64,000 nucleotides of DNA from JAQVYB01 sp964490935 (GTDB lineage: Bacteria > Verrucomicrobiota > Kiritimatiellia > RZYC01): assembly GCA_964490935.1 (NCBI GenBank), contig CAZBEO010000007.1, positions 1 through 64,000 on the forward strand, given 5' to 3'. The position numbers and the translations under genes are program-made. The first letter of the stretch is position 1. Each line of letters starts with the position of its first letter. The notes under the pieces are model-generated. The model was not told the origin of the DNA. It searched no databases and worked only from the letters and a program-made list of their open reading frames with translations. This document shows positions 50,229 to 59,267 of the stretch, one piece after another.

Positions 50229-51928
50229 AAATGGCATTTCGTGGAATTTTTACCGTCATATTTGCTATCGGTCTGCTCTGGTTGGTCTGGACATGGGGCT
50301 TCTGCCGCTTCTATGTCGGGCCCAATCAAATGGCCATCGTCACCGCCAAAAGCGGAGAAGCCCTACCGCCCGGACAGATTCTCGCCAAGCCGGGTGAAAA
50401 AGGCATACGGGAAGCGGTGCTCGGCGAAGGACGCCACTTCCTTAATCCCTATTTCTTCGAGCATGAAATACGCGAGATCGTTCTCATCCCCGCCGGAAAA
50501 ATCGGCATCGTCACCTCGAAGGTGGGCGTCGACCTGCCCGAGGGCGAGTTTCTCGCCAATCCCGGGCAGAAGGGCATCTGGCGGAAGGTGCTCGGACCAG
50601 GAAAATACCGCATGAATCCCGCCGGATACCGTATCGACGTGATGGATGCCGTCAGCATTCCCATCGGCTATGACGGCGTCCTCACCTCCCTCTCCGGCAA
50701 ACAGGCCCTCGAAGGCGCCTTTGCCGGTGCGGGCGAAAAAGGCGTCTGGCAGGATGTGCTCCAGCCCGGCCTCTACTATGTGAACCCGCGCGAATTCAGC
50801 GTCACCATTCTTGAAATCGGCGTGAATCAGGTCTCGCTGCTCGGTCGCTTGGGCAGTGCCGTGCTCACCAAAAGCCAGATGACCAGCCAGAACCGCGCCA
50901 TGCAGGAACTAGAAAAAAACATCCTGACCGAACAGCGCGAACGCCGTGCGGATTACTTCTCCGATTCCAAAGTCGTTTCGCCGGCATCCGCCACGCGAAC
51001 CAAGAAACCCAATGGTCCCGCCAACGCCAAGGAAACCTCCGACACCTCCTCCTCTGTCGGCTTTATCCTCTCTCAATTCGTGAGCTTCCCCTCCCGCGAC
51101 GGATTTGAAATCAGCCTCGACATGACCGTCGAGTTCGAGCTGCTTCCCAGTCAAATCGCCTGGATATACAAATACTACGGCGACCTCCCCGCCGCCGTCG
51201 AAAAAATCATCATGCCCACCATTCTCTCCGTATCCCGCCTCAAAGGGTCCGCCTACGGCGCACGCGATTTCATCGTCGGTGAAGGGCGAGAAAAATTTCA
51301 GCGCGACCTGACCGAAACCATGGCCGAGGCCCTGAGCGAGAAAAATATCAACATCTACAGCGCACTCATCCGGCACGTCAGCGTACCCATGCAGATTCTC
51401 GACCCCATTCAGCAGGCCAGCATCGCTCAGGAACAGGACCTCACCAATAAAGAAAAACAAAATACAGCCAAAAAGCAGGCTGAACTCAACACCGAGATCA
51501 GCCTCATCGAACAGCGCAGCCAGCAGGTCCTACAGGAAACCGAAAAACTCAAAGCCGAAATCGGCGCCGACCAGGAAAAACAGGTGGCCGAAACCAAGGC
51601 CACCACGGTCAAACTCGTCGCCCAGATCGAAAAAGGAACCGCTGGCATACGCGCCGATCAAACGCGCGTCATGGGTAAAGCCCGCGCCGATGCCTGGAAA
51701 CTCATCGAAGGCGAAACCGCCAAGGGATTCAAACTCAAAGTCGGCGCCTTCGGCGATCCCGAAGCCTATGGCCTATGGACCATGGCCAACAACTTGAATG
51801 ACGATCTCGATATCCGTATCATCCATGCCGGTGAAGGTACCTTCTGGACCGACCTCCACGCCGCGCAACTCGGCGACCTAGTCCCAGCCGCCATTGATCA
51901 GAAAATGACGAAAAAAATCAAAAAATGA
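50225..51928 (+). CDS. Second SPFH/band 7 protein, paralogue
   Basis: 567 aa. Membrane helix at about 7-24 (FTVIFAIGLLWLVWTWGF), then three modules at about 32-88, 89-145 and 146-198 (for example GVDLPEGEFLANPGQKGIWR, VLGPGKYRMNP). An insert of about 80 residues (205-285), Ser/Lys/Pro-rich and probably disordered, is absent from the first protein. SPFH domain about 286-400, coiled coil about 400-510, and a C-terminal tail. The 4-nt overlap means coupled translation and a probable hetero-oligomer with the first protein. Paralogy is clear from the modules. No partner protease such as NfeD is adjacent. Confidence 0.85.
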   Translation: MKMAFRGIFTVIFAIGLLWLVWTWGFCRFYVGPNQMAIVTAKSGEALPPGQILAKPGEKGIREAVLGEGRHFLNPYFFEHEIREIVLIPAGKIGIVTSKVGVDLPEGEFLANPGQKGIWRKVLGPGKYRMNPAGYRIDVMDAVSIPIGYDGVLTSLSGKQALEGAFAGAGEKGVWQDVLQPGLYYVNPREFSVTILEIGVNQVSLLGRLGSAVLTKSQMTSQNRAMQELEKNILTEQRERRADYFSDSKVVSPASATRTKKPNGPANAKETSDTSSSVGFILSQFVSFPSRDGFEISLDMTVEFELLPSQIAWIYKYYGDLPAAVEKIIMPTILSVSRLKGSAYGARDFIVGEGREKFQRDLTETMAEALSEKNINIYSALIRHVSVPMQILDPIQQASIAQEQDLTNKEKQNTAKKQAELNTEISLIEQRSQQVLQETEKLKAEIGADQEKQVAETKATTVKLVAQIEKGTAGIRADQTRVMGKARADAWKLIEGETAKGFKLKVGAFGDPEAYGLWTMANNLNDDLDIRIIHAGEGTFWTDLHAAQLGDLVPAAIDQKMTKKIKK

Positions 51929-52179
51929 GTGATTTTTCTACAAAAACAGGGGTTTTTCTTAAAAATGATCACGTTTTCGCAAAAAGAACACTAAAACCAG
52001 ACTAATTTGCGTAATTTGGCGGTAAAACGCCTTTTTTACCACGAAATTGCAGGAATTCGGGAAGAAATGCAGGGGGAAACCGCCAATGGACGCCAAGGCA
52101 CGCAAATTGGGGGAGGGCTGCTGCTTGCCCTTCGTAGCTTCAGCGTAGAATGGTCCTCAGCGGCCTTCTATTTTTCTGC

Positions 52180-52250
52180 GGCTCATTCCTTATTTCTCTT
52201 GCTCTCCGCGCTCACTCTCCGCTTGGCCCGTGGGGACACGGGCCCTCCCC
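52180..52250. repeat. Dispersed intergenic repeat, copy 3
   Basis: GGCTCATTCCTTATTTCTCT, CGCGCTCACTCTCCGC and the palindrome GGCCCGTGGGGACACGGGCC (52225-52244), followed by CTCCCC. The 5' hairpin part of copies 1 and 2 is missing here. Confidence 0.75.
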
Positions 52251-52260
52251 GAGAGCATAC

Positions 52261-52300
52261 CTTTGCGTCTCTGCGCCACCGCGTCTCTGCGTTATATTCT
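52261..52300. repeat. CTCTGCG short-word repeat
   Basis: CTTTGCGTCTCTGCGCCACC then GCGTCTCTGCGTTATATTCT; tandem 7-9 nt words of the CTCTGCG type. Confidence 0.6.
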
Positions 52301-52405
52301 CTACGAAGGCCCTGTTGTTTCAGCAAAATCCCGGAAGGGCTTGCCGCATGGTCATGCAGGGCGCTTCTGCTCGGACTGATCCTAGTGGGCAGCTCCTGCA
52401 CCACC

Positions 52406-53677
52406 ATGAAAACACCCCTGGAGTCCACCTCCGCCGCCCCCGCGCACGCCCTCTCCGACGATGCCTTTCTCGATCAAATCGAGCGCGACTCCGTCCGCTA
52501 TTTTCTCGAACGGATCGACCCCGAGAGCGGCCTCGTGACCGAAGATGGCAAAAACACGCTCATGGGCAGCAACGGCTATGGGATGATGGCCTACTGTATC
52601 GCTGCTGAGCGCGGCTGGATGCTCCGCGAACAAGCCGCCGACCGCGTCCTCGCGATGCTCAAAACCTTCCGCTACCGGGCCGACACCTTTCACGGCGTCT
52701 TCGGCTGGATTATGGACGCGAAAACCGCCTCACACCATGTCTTCGGAAAAACTTACGACCTGGTGGAAACCTCCTACATCTGTGCGGGCGTCCTCATCTG
52801 CCGTCGCTATTTCGACCGCGACACCGCCAAGGAACACCTCATACGCCAACTCGCCACCGAAATATTCGAGCGCACCGAATTCGACTTCTTCATGCAGGGC
52901 GGCGGACGGCCCAACACCCTCGCCTGGGTCTATATCGCCGATGAACAGCGCTTCGACGACCTCCGCATCATGGGCTACAACGAATGTATGATCACCTACC
53001 TCCTCGGCCTCGCCTCGCCCACGCATCCTACCCCTCCGGAAAGTTGGGACGGCTGGGCCTCCACCTACCGATGGGAATCCGCCTACGGCTATGAATACTT
53101 CTACTGCCCCTCGCTCTTCCCTTACCAGTATTCCCTCGCCTGGCTCGACCTCCGAAACCTGCAGGACCGCTACACCCGCGAAAAAGGTATCACCTATTTT
53201 GAAAACGCCCGCCGCGCCGCGCTCTCCCACAAAGCCTACGCCGAACAAAATCCAAACGGCTTTCCTGAATACGGCCCACTCTGGGGGCTCACCGACTGCG
53301 CCTGCCCGCTGCATCCCTCCGGCTTCGGCGAGCATGGCCTCGGGTGGGATGTGCGCGGACCGGCCCTAGACGATGGCACCATCGGCATCACCGCCGCAGG
53401 TGCCTGTATCGCCTTCACCCCCGAAGAATCCATCGCCTTCCTGCGCTATGTTCACGAGCACTACGGCGCGGAACTATACGATGAATACGGTTTCCGCAAC
53501 GGTATGAATCTACAACTCGGTTGGTTCGATCCAAACCATGAGCCCCTCAACAAAGGCGCCTTCCTCTGTCTCATTGAAAACCACCGAACCGGATTCTTCT
53601 GGAACCTCTTCATGGCCGATCCCGATGTGCAGCGCGGACTCGAACGCGCCGGATTTGCCCCGATGAAACATCCATAA
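52406..53677 (+). CDS. GH144/glycoamylase-like lipoprotein, 5' end disturbed
   Basis: 423 aa from the first in-frame ATG near the domain. The glycoamylase-like domain (PF10091; GH144 contains beta-1,2-glucanases) shows FLDQIERDSVRYFLERIDPE, GMMAYCIAAERGWMLREQAA, WESAYGYEYFYCPSLFPYQY and WGLTDCACP. Upstream in the same frame, 52360-52400 encode a lipoprotein-like signal (RALLLGLILVGSSC), but the only good start (ATG 52348 after GGAAGGG) is in another frame. The frame is also open through repeats to ATG 52067. A one-base indel near 52350-52358, or an alternative start, is inferred. The enzyme domain itself appears intact. Confidence 0.75.
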   Translation: MKTPLESTSAAPAHALSDDAFLDQIERDSVRYFLERIDPESGLVTEDGKNTLMGSNGYGMMAYCIAAERGWMLREQAADRVLAMLKTFRYRADTFHGVFGWIMDAKTASHHVFGKTYDLVETSYICAGVLICRRYFDRDTAKEHLIRQLATEIFERTEFDFFMQGGGRPNTLAWVYIADEQRFDDLRIMGYNECMITYLLGLASPTHPTPPESWDGWASTYRWESAYGYEYFYCPSLFPYQYSLAWLDLRNLQDRYTREKGITYFENARRAALSHKAYAEQNPNGFPEYGPLWGLTDCACPLHPSGFGEHGLGWDVRGPALDDGTIGITAAGACIAFTPEESIAFLRYVHEHYGAELYDEYGFRNGMNLQLGWFDPNHEPLNKGAFLCLIENHRTGFFWNLFMADPDVQRGLERAGFAPMKHP

Positions 53678-53693
53678 ACAGGAGCTCCCCGCC

Positions 53694-54674
53694 ATGCCGA
53701 CCATAAGCATCTGCATGCCTTCGCGCAATCAGGCACGCTTTCTCCCCCAAACACTGGACAGCGCCCTTGCACAAACCTTTCAGGACTTCGAAATCATTCT
53801 CGTGGACGATGGATCAACCGATGAAACCCCCGCCATCCACCAGCAATACGCCGCCCAACATCCCGACCGAATCACGGCCCTCGCACACCCTGAACACGCG
53901 CACCGAGGCATCTCCGCCACCACCAACCGCGCACTCGAACACGCCGCCGGCGAACTCCTCGTCATCCTCGATTCCGACGACCTCTGGCTCCCCGATACCC
54001 TCGAGCGACGCTTCCGCTTCATGCAGCAGCACCCCGACATCGCCCTCCTCGCCACCCATTACGACGTCATCAATGAACACGGCGAAATCATGCGCCAAAA
54101 AGCCGCGCCCGACCTCCGCGACGACTGTAAAAACCCCTTCCTTCTCACGCACCGCCTCATTCTCGGATGCGACATTGGAAATCCCACCATCATGCTGCGC
54201 CGAGCCGCCCTACGCAGCATGCAGCCCTTCGATGAAACACTGATCCATGGCGACTGGGAACTCTGGGTGCGCATTGCCTCGCGCCATTCCGTTGGATTTC
54301 TGCCCGAGGTCACCGCGCTGCACCGGCGCCACCAGGGAAACATCACCGGCGGCCATACCATGGAAGAAGAACTCACCCGCCGCCTCGCCGTGATGAACGC
54401 CCTTCGGGAAAAAGCCCCTGCCGATCCAGGCCAGCTCGCCCATCCGCGACTGCGCGCCCTGATTGAACTGGAAATCTGTTGCTACCTCTTTTGCCTGAGC
54501 CGCCGCTCGGAAGCCGGACACCACCTGCGCGCCGCCCTCGCCACCGACGCCACCCTCCTGGCTGACGGTGGGCATTACTTCAACGCCTGGCTCTCCCAAC
54601 GCCCAATTCTCGCCCCGCCACGCAAAGACTTCCACGCTTGGATTCCAGAACAACTTCTCCGCGCCAAAGTATAA
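53694..54674 (+). CDS. Family 2 glycosyltransferase
   Basis: 326 aa. GT-A core: TISICMPSRNQARFLPQTLD, ILVDDGSTDET and the metal-binding LVILDSDDLW; DWELWVRIASRHSVGFLPEV supplies the catalytic-base region. The C-terminal 90 residues are helical, like the glycosyltransferase at 22954-24141. ATG 53694 has AGGAG upstream. It follows the GH144-like gene by 16 nt and may be cotranscribed. The acceptor is unknown; polysaccharide or glycolipid assembly is likely. Confidence 0.87.
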   Translation: MPTISICMPSRNQARFLPQTLDSALAQTFQDFEIILVDDGSTDETPAIHQQYAAQHPDRITALAHPEHAHRGISATTNRALEHAAGELLVILDSDDLWLPDTLERRFRFMQQHPDIALLATHYDVINEHGEIMRQKAAPDLRDDCKNPFLLTHRLILGCDIGNPTIMLRRAALRSMQPFDETLIHGDWELWVRIASRHSVGFLPEVTALHRRHQGNITGGHTMEEELTRRLAVMNALREKAPADPGQLAHPRLRALIELEICCYLFCLSRRSEAGHHLRAALATDATLLADGGHYFNAWLSQRPILAPPRKDFHAWIPEQLLRAKV

Positions 54675-54690
54675 CCCGCCGAATGAAGCG

Positions 54691-55488
54691 TCACCCGTTC
54701 AGATAAAGCACCGCATTCTGGAAGAGCGTGAGGCCATCGCCTTGAACCGGTGCTTCGTTGCGCAGATTTTGCAGTTCCCAGTGCGGATGATTCTCCGGGA
54801 AGAGAAAGGCTTCGGGATGCGGCATCAGGCCGAAGATGCGCCCGGTGGGATCGCACAGCCCGGCGATGGCATTCAGCGAGCCGTTCGGATTGTGCGGAAA
54901 TTCCTGTGTGGGTTGCTCGGTGGCTGGGTCGATATACCGGCAGGCCACACCATGCTTCGCTTCCATTTCATCGAGCAGCCCTTGGTCGAGCGTGAAGAGT
55001 TTGCCCTCCCCGTGACGAATCGGCAGCATCATCGGCCCAAGCCCGCGCGTGAACACGCACGGCGATTCCTCTTCGAAGCGCACGTGAATCCAGAAGTCCT
55101 GAAAAGCACCGCAATCATTGTGCATCAGTGCCACGGTCTGGGTGAAATACTCGCCGTTGAGTCCCGGAAGCAGACCCAGCTTCGTCATGATCTGGAACCC
55201 GTTGCACACTCCAAGAATGATTTTTTCCTCGGCGATGAAGCGGGCCAAATCCTCTTGCAGACGATGTTTCACGCGCTGCGCAAAGACGTGGCCCGAGGTC
55301 AGGTGGTCGCCATACGAGAACCCGCCAATGAACATGAGGCCCTGTGCCTCATGCAGGAGTGCGGGCTGCTCAATCAGGTCGTTTAGATGCACGAGCGTCG
55401 TCTCCGCGCCCGCCATCTTCCAGGCCTGACGCGACTCCGCCTCGCAGTTCAATCCGTATCCGGTAATGATCAGTATGTTCGGTTTCAT
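54691..55488 (-). CDS. purQ: FGAM synthase glutaminase subunit
   Basis: 265-aa class I glutamine amidotransferase. It supplies ammonia to PurL for formylglycinamidine ribonucleotide synthesis. Motifs: GYGLNCEAESRQAW; GGFSYGDHLTSGHVFA; GVCNGFQIM, with the nucleophile Cys; and LMPHPEAF, with the catalytic His. It is longer than small-type PurQ (about 225) and resembles the glutaminase part of large-type PurL. It starts 6 nt after the purL stop, and its TGAGG ribosome site overlaps that stop. Confidence 0.94.
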   Translation of the reverse strand: MKPNILIITGYGLNCEAESRQAWKMAGAETTLVHLNDLIEQPALLHEAQGLMFIGGFSYGDHLTSGHVFAQRVKHRLQEDLARFIAEEKIILGVCNGFQIMTKLGLLPGLNGEYFTQTVALMHNDCGAFQDFWIHVRFEEESPCVFTRGLGPMMLPIRHGEGKLFTLDQGLLDEMEAKHGVACRYIDPATEQPTQEFPHNPNGSLNAIAGLCDPTGRIFGLMPHPEAFLFPENHPHWELQNLRNEAPVQGDGLTLFQNAVLYLNG

Positions 55489-55494
55489 AGTGCC

Positions 55495-58485
55495 TCAAAT
55501 TCCATCGAGTGTTTTCTTAAAGGAGGCACGCAGGGTGTCCAGTTTCGCGTGTACCAGATTTTTCCCCATGCCACCGGTTACGTGCAGCTCGCCGGAATCG
55601 GCCACCTGGCCCACCCGTGCCAGAGGTACGCCCTCAAAGAGGGCTTCGAGCAGGGCGGCCTGTTCAGGTCGGCAGGTCACAATAAAGCGGCTATTCGATT
55701 CGGAAAACAGAACCGACTCGGTTTCCATCTCCGGCTCGCAAGACACGGCGGAAAGATCAATTTCCGCGCCGAGATCGCCACCCAGCGCGCACAACGCGAA
55801 GCCAGCGCCAAGCCCGCCGAGCGTCGGCGTATGCGAGGAGCGCAGTAAGCCTTGTTCCGTCGCGCGTTGCATGGCGCGATAGGTGGCCAGAGCGAGCGGG
55901 ATATCCACCTCGGGCACGTTGCCGCCGTAATGTTCGGGCGCATCCTGTTCTTCGGCCAGCATTCGGAAATATTCCGACGCGCCCAGCTCCTCTTTTGTCA
56001 GCCCGACCACGTAAATGAGATCACCCGGCTCCTTGAAGCTCAGACTCACCGCCCGGCGGATATCATCGATCTTCCCGATGGTGGAAATCAGCAGGGTGGG
56101 CGGAATGGAAATCTTGCGTCCCCCGCGCACGGAGTCGTTTTTCATGCTGTCCTTACCGGAGATCAGCGGCGCGAGATAGGCGGTGGTGATATCGTAGAGC
56201 CCTTTGTTTGCGCGCACGAGCTGAGCCATTTTGTACGGGCCATCGGGCGTTTTTTCCGAGAGCACCGGGTCCGGCCAGCAGAAGTTATCCAGCGCGGCGA
56301 TGTGGTCGAGCCGCCCGCCCACGCTGATGATGCGCCGCACAGCGGCATCCACACAGGACTGAGCCATGGCATAGGTATCGAGATCCGAATAAAACGGATT
56401 GATGCCGTCGGCCACCACAATGCCTTCCTTCGTGTCGTACTCCGCCAGCAGGACGGTCGCATCGCCCGGGATGTCGCACTGCACACCCGTAAAAGGCTTC
56501 ATCACGGTGCGCCCCTTCACTTCGTGATCGTACATGCGGGCCTTGTATTCCTTCGAGCAGACGTTGAGCCGGCCGAGCAACTCAATAAGATGCCGATTGC
56601 ACAGGCCTTTACGCGAGGGCTTCGGCGTCGGGGGCGACGGCTTGCGCCAAACCGCCGGAATGCGCATGCGCGGGCAGCCCTCGTGCAGAAATTCCATATC
56701 GAGCCGGGCAATGACCGAGCCCTGGTAGCGGATGATCATTTCACCGCTGTCGGTGAAGGTGCCAAGCGCCGTCGCCTCTACATCGCGCCGCGCCGCCAAT
56801 GCAAGAAACGCCTCGATTTTTTCGGGCTGTACGGCGAGCGTCATCCGCTCTTGCGCCTCGGAAAGATACATTTCCCACGGCTGCATCCCGGCATATTTCA
56901 GCGGGGCGTGCGTGAGGTCCATATCCATACCGCCCGAAAACTCCGCCATTTCGCCCACCGAGGAACTCAAGCCGCCGGCGCCGTTATCGGTAATCGCGCG
57001 GAACAACCCCTGATCACGCGCTTCGATGATGAATTCATAGAGCTTGCGCTGCGTGATCGGGTCGCCGATCTGAACGGCCTGCGCAGGTGATTCCTGGCGT
57101 AGCTCTTCCGAAGAAAAGGTCGCACCGTGAATGCCGTCCTTGCCGATGCGTCCACCCGCCATCACAATCAGATCGCCGGGCAGCACCTCTTTTTCTTCGG
57201 AGGGTTTGCCGTTGATCTGCGCGGGGAGCAGGCCGACCGTTCCGCAATACACCAGCGGCTTGCCGATGTAGCGGTCATCAAAACACTCGAAGCCGCGCGC
57301 GTAGGGAATGCCGCTCTGGTTGCCGCCATCGATCACGCCGTGATGCACCCCGTCGCGAATGATGCGCGGATGAAACAGGCCTTCCGGGACTTCGCCTGCA
57401 TAAAAAGGCGACCCCAGGCAATAGCCCCACGTATTGGACAGCAGTTCCGATCCCATGCCCGTACCCATCGGATCGCGATTGCATCCCACGATGCCCGTAA
57501 TCGCGCCGCCGTAAGGATCCAGTGCCGAGGGACTGTTGTGCGTTTCGCATTTGAACGTCACGTTTAGGTGGTCGTTGAAGCGGATCACCCCCGCATTATC
57601 CACAAACACGGAGACCAGCCAGTCGATCTGCTCGCTCACCTTTTCCGTGGCCCCGCGGATATACGTTTTGAAGAGCGATTGAATCGTCTCGCGTCGTCCG
57701 TGTTCATCCTCATAATCGACTTCCGCAGCAAAAATCTTGTGGCAGCAATGCTCGGACCAGGTTTGAGCGAGCGCCTCGAGTTCGAGGTCCGTCGGACGGT
57801 CCACCGGCAGCCCATGCCGGGCGCGTGCGGCCTGAATATCCGGACGCAGATAATAATCGCGTATCGCCTGCATTTCCGTGATGCTCAGCGAGAGAATGCC
57901 CTCGCGACTGATGCGCAGGAGTTCCTCATCCGAACCGCTCAGATCATAGGTTTTCACCTCGATGGGCACGTCCGGCATCTTCGGGAGCGCGGCATCCACC
58001 GGATGCGCCGCCCACTCTTCGGGAGAAAACAGTTCGACGGTTTGAATCAGGGTATTGGCCAAGAGTTGACGCGCCATATTCATCATCCGATCGCGGGTCA
58101 GGTCCTCCCCCTTGAAAAAATACTGCACGGCGGTGGAAATCTGCTCACCGTCATCGAGTTTGCGGTTCAGCACGTCCTCCGTCAGCGCACGCGCGGTACG
58201 GCCCACATTATCCGTCACGCCGGGCTTGAATCCCACCTCAACGAGCCAGTCGAACGCGGGCACATAAAGCCGATTCACCGCCGACTGCGCCACCACCGGA
58301 TCGGTGAACACCTTGCGGACCTCTGTCAGTTCCTTCCGCGAAAGCTGCACATCGAGCTTATACACATCCCGTGTGCGGCAGGCCCTCAGCGGCAGATTCA
58401 AAAAACCTTTCGCCTTGTTGACCACCATATTTCCGCGGGCATCCTTCACCCCGCGCTTTAATCCTATCTCAATGCGATTTGGCAT
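55495..58485 (-). CDS. purL: FGAM synthase, large-type without glutaminase domain
   Basis: 996 aa. An N-terminal PurS-like domain (about 1-80) and linker are followed by two PurM-like halves: QTWSEHCCHKIFAAEVDYED, the FGAR-AT signature; FKCETHNSPSALDPYGGAIT; MGTGMGSELLSN; and HTPTLGGLGAGFALCALGG. The C-terminal amidotransferase domain of the 1290-aa large form is absent and instead encoded by purQ directly downstream. ATG 58485 has CAGGA upstream. The toxin gene ends 35 nt before it. The enzyme catalyses FGAR to FGAM with ATP and glutamine-derived ammonia. Confidence 0.95.
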   Translation of the reverse strand: MPNRIEIGLKRGVKDARGNMVVNKAKGFLNLPLRACRTRDVYKLDVQLSRKELTEVRKVFTDPVVAQSAVNRLYVPAFDWLVEVGFKPGVTDNVGRTARALTEDVLNRKLDDGEQISTAVQYFFKGEDLTRDRMMNMARQLLANTLIQTVELFSPEEWAAHPVDAALPKMPDVPIEVKTYDLSGSDEELLRISREGILSLSITEMQAIRDYYLRPDIQAARARHGLPVDRPTDLELEALAQTWSEHCCHKIFAAEVDYEDEHGRRETIQSLFKTYIRGATEKVSEQIDWLVSVFVDNAGVIRFNDHLNVTFKCETHNSPSALDPYGGAITGIVGCNRDPMGTGMGSELLSNTWGYCLGSPFYAGEVPEGLFHPRIIRDGVHHGVIDGGNQSGIPYARGFECFDDRYIGKPLVYCGTVGLLPAQINGKPSEEKEVLPGDLIVMAGGRIGKDGIHGATFSSEELRQESPAQAVQIGDPITQRKLYEFIIEARDQGLFRAITDNGAGGLSSSVGEMAEFSGGMDMDLTHAPLKYAGMQPWEMYLSEAQERMTLAVQPEKIEAFLALAARRDVEATALGTFTDSGEMIIRYQGSVIARLDMEFLHEGCPRMRIPAVWRKPSPPTPKPSRKGLCNRHLIELLGRLNVCSKEYKARMYDHEVKGRTVMKPFTGVQCDIPGDATVLLAEYDTKEGIVVADGINPFYSDLDTYAMAQSCVDAAVRRIISVGGRLDHIAALDNFCWPDPVLSEKTPDGPYKMAQLVRANKGLYDITTAYLAPLISGKDSMKNDSVRGGRKISIPPTLLISTIGKIDDIRRAVSLSFKEPGDLIYVVGLTKEELGASEYFRMLAEEQDAPEHYGGNVPEVDIPLALATYRAMQRATEQGLLRSSHTPTLGGLGAGFALCALGGDLGAEIDLSAVSCEPEMETESVLFSESNSRFIVTCRPEQAALLEALFEGVPLARVGQVADSGELHVTGGMGKNLVHAKLDTLRASFKKTLDGI

Positions 58486-58520
58486 AATATATTCCTGCAA
58501 TAACGTACGGCATCCGGCCG

Positions 58521-58937
58521 TCATGCCTTGGCAGGCAGTAAATCAAAACCAGCCTGCCGAAAATGAGTATCCAACGTCAGTACCTTCTTTATCTTCAATT
58601 CCTTCATGACAACAAAGCTGATGCAGTCGGTGAACGAAAAAGACTTGTCCCGATAACGAAAAAAGAGCGTTCTCGCCTGTTCCGAGCGCTGCGGGTTAAT
58701 CCACTCGATGCGCACCCGCTTGCTGCCTTCAATCTGCTTCCACCACTTCTCGGCGGCTTGGACATTCATACGCATACGAAGCAACGTCAGGGTTTCATCC
58801 ACCACATAATCGGTGGTAAGCAGTCCGCCACCTTGCTCGAGCCACAGGTCCCGTGCAGCACAGACGCCCGCATTCGACGAATCGGCGGCATCGGCGGCGG
58901 CAAACCAGCCCGCCGTATCCACAAACAACCATTTCAT
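58521..58937 (-). CDS. PIN-domain ribonuclease toxin (VapC-like)
   Basis: 138 aa. PIN-domain acidic residues are all present: Asp7 (FVDTAGW), Glu48 (DYVVDETLTLL), Asp104 (FTDCISFVV) and Asp123 (LTLDTHF). VapC-type toxins cleave tRNA or rRNA. The start at 58937 overlaps the antitoxin stop by 4 nt, the usual coupled arrangement. The pair is inserted in the purH-purL stretch, all on the minus strand. Whether toxic activity is retained cannot be judged, but no active-site residue is missing. Confidence 0.88.
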   Translation of the reverse strand: MKWLFVDTAGWFAAADAADSSNAGVCAARDLWLEQGGGLLTTDYVVDETLTLLRMRMNVQAAEKWWKQIEGSKRVRIEWINPQRSEQARTLFFRYRDKSFSFTDCISFVVMKELKIKKVLTLDTHFRQAGFDLLPAKA

Positions 58938-59179
58938 GCGTACAAATCCTTGTCGTGATTGCAGGCCACCCGACCATCCGAAGAAGAGCCCACCGCTCCC
59001 GCGCCATACAGTGTATCTTCAGCCAAATCCCCATCAAAGGCCGAGTCTCTTCCGGGGGGCATAATCTCAAAGGCCACGCGGCTGCGATACAGCACGGTGA
59101 AGTGCTGACCTCCCCGCGCCAATTTCACGACCCGCCCTAAATCCGCCCGCAACTCGCGGGCACTGATTGTTACAGACAC
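58934..59179 (-). CDS. Phd/YefM-type antitoxin
   Basis: 81 aa, partner of the PIN toxin. The N-terminal MSVTISARELRADLGRVVKL and LYRSRVAFEIMPP match the Phd/YefM DNA-binding fold, and the C-terminal acidic, disordered half would wrap the toxin. The start is GTG 59179 with a strong AAGGAGG site. It probably represses its own promoter in the 88-nt gap after purH. The VapB AbrB-type fold is not seen, so this is a VapC-like toxin with a Phd-type antitoxin, a known combination. Confidence 0.85.
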   Translation of the reverse strand: MSVTISARELRADLGRVVKLARGGQHFTVLYRSRVAFEIMPPGRDSAFDGDLAEDTLYGAGAVGSSSDGRVACNHDKDLYA

Positions 59180-59267
59180 GATACACCTCCTTCGTCGCTC
59201 ACCAAGTTCAACTTAAGATAAACTTCATCCGCCTCACTGTCAATGCCAAGTCCGCCCACATGCTCGC

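Larger units (their letters stand above)
51929..52405. other. Intergenic region with repeats before the GH144-like gene
   Basis: Contains a weak hairpin AAAAAC-AGGG-GTTTTT (51942-51957), a dispersed repeat copy (52180-52250), short-word repeats (52261-52300) and, at 52331-52400, a ribosome site plus an apparent signal-peptide region in a different frame from the ATG. Confidence 0.6.
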
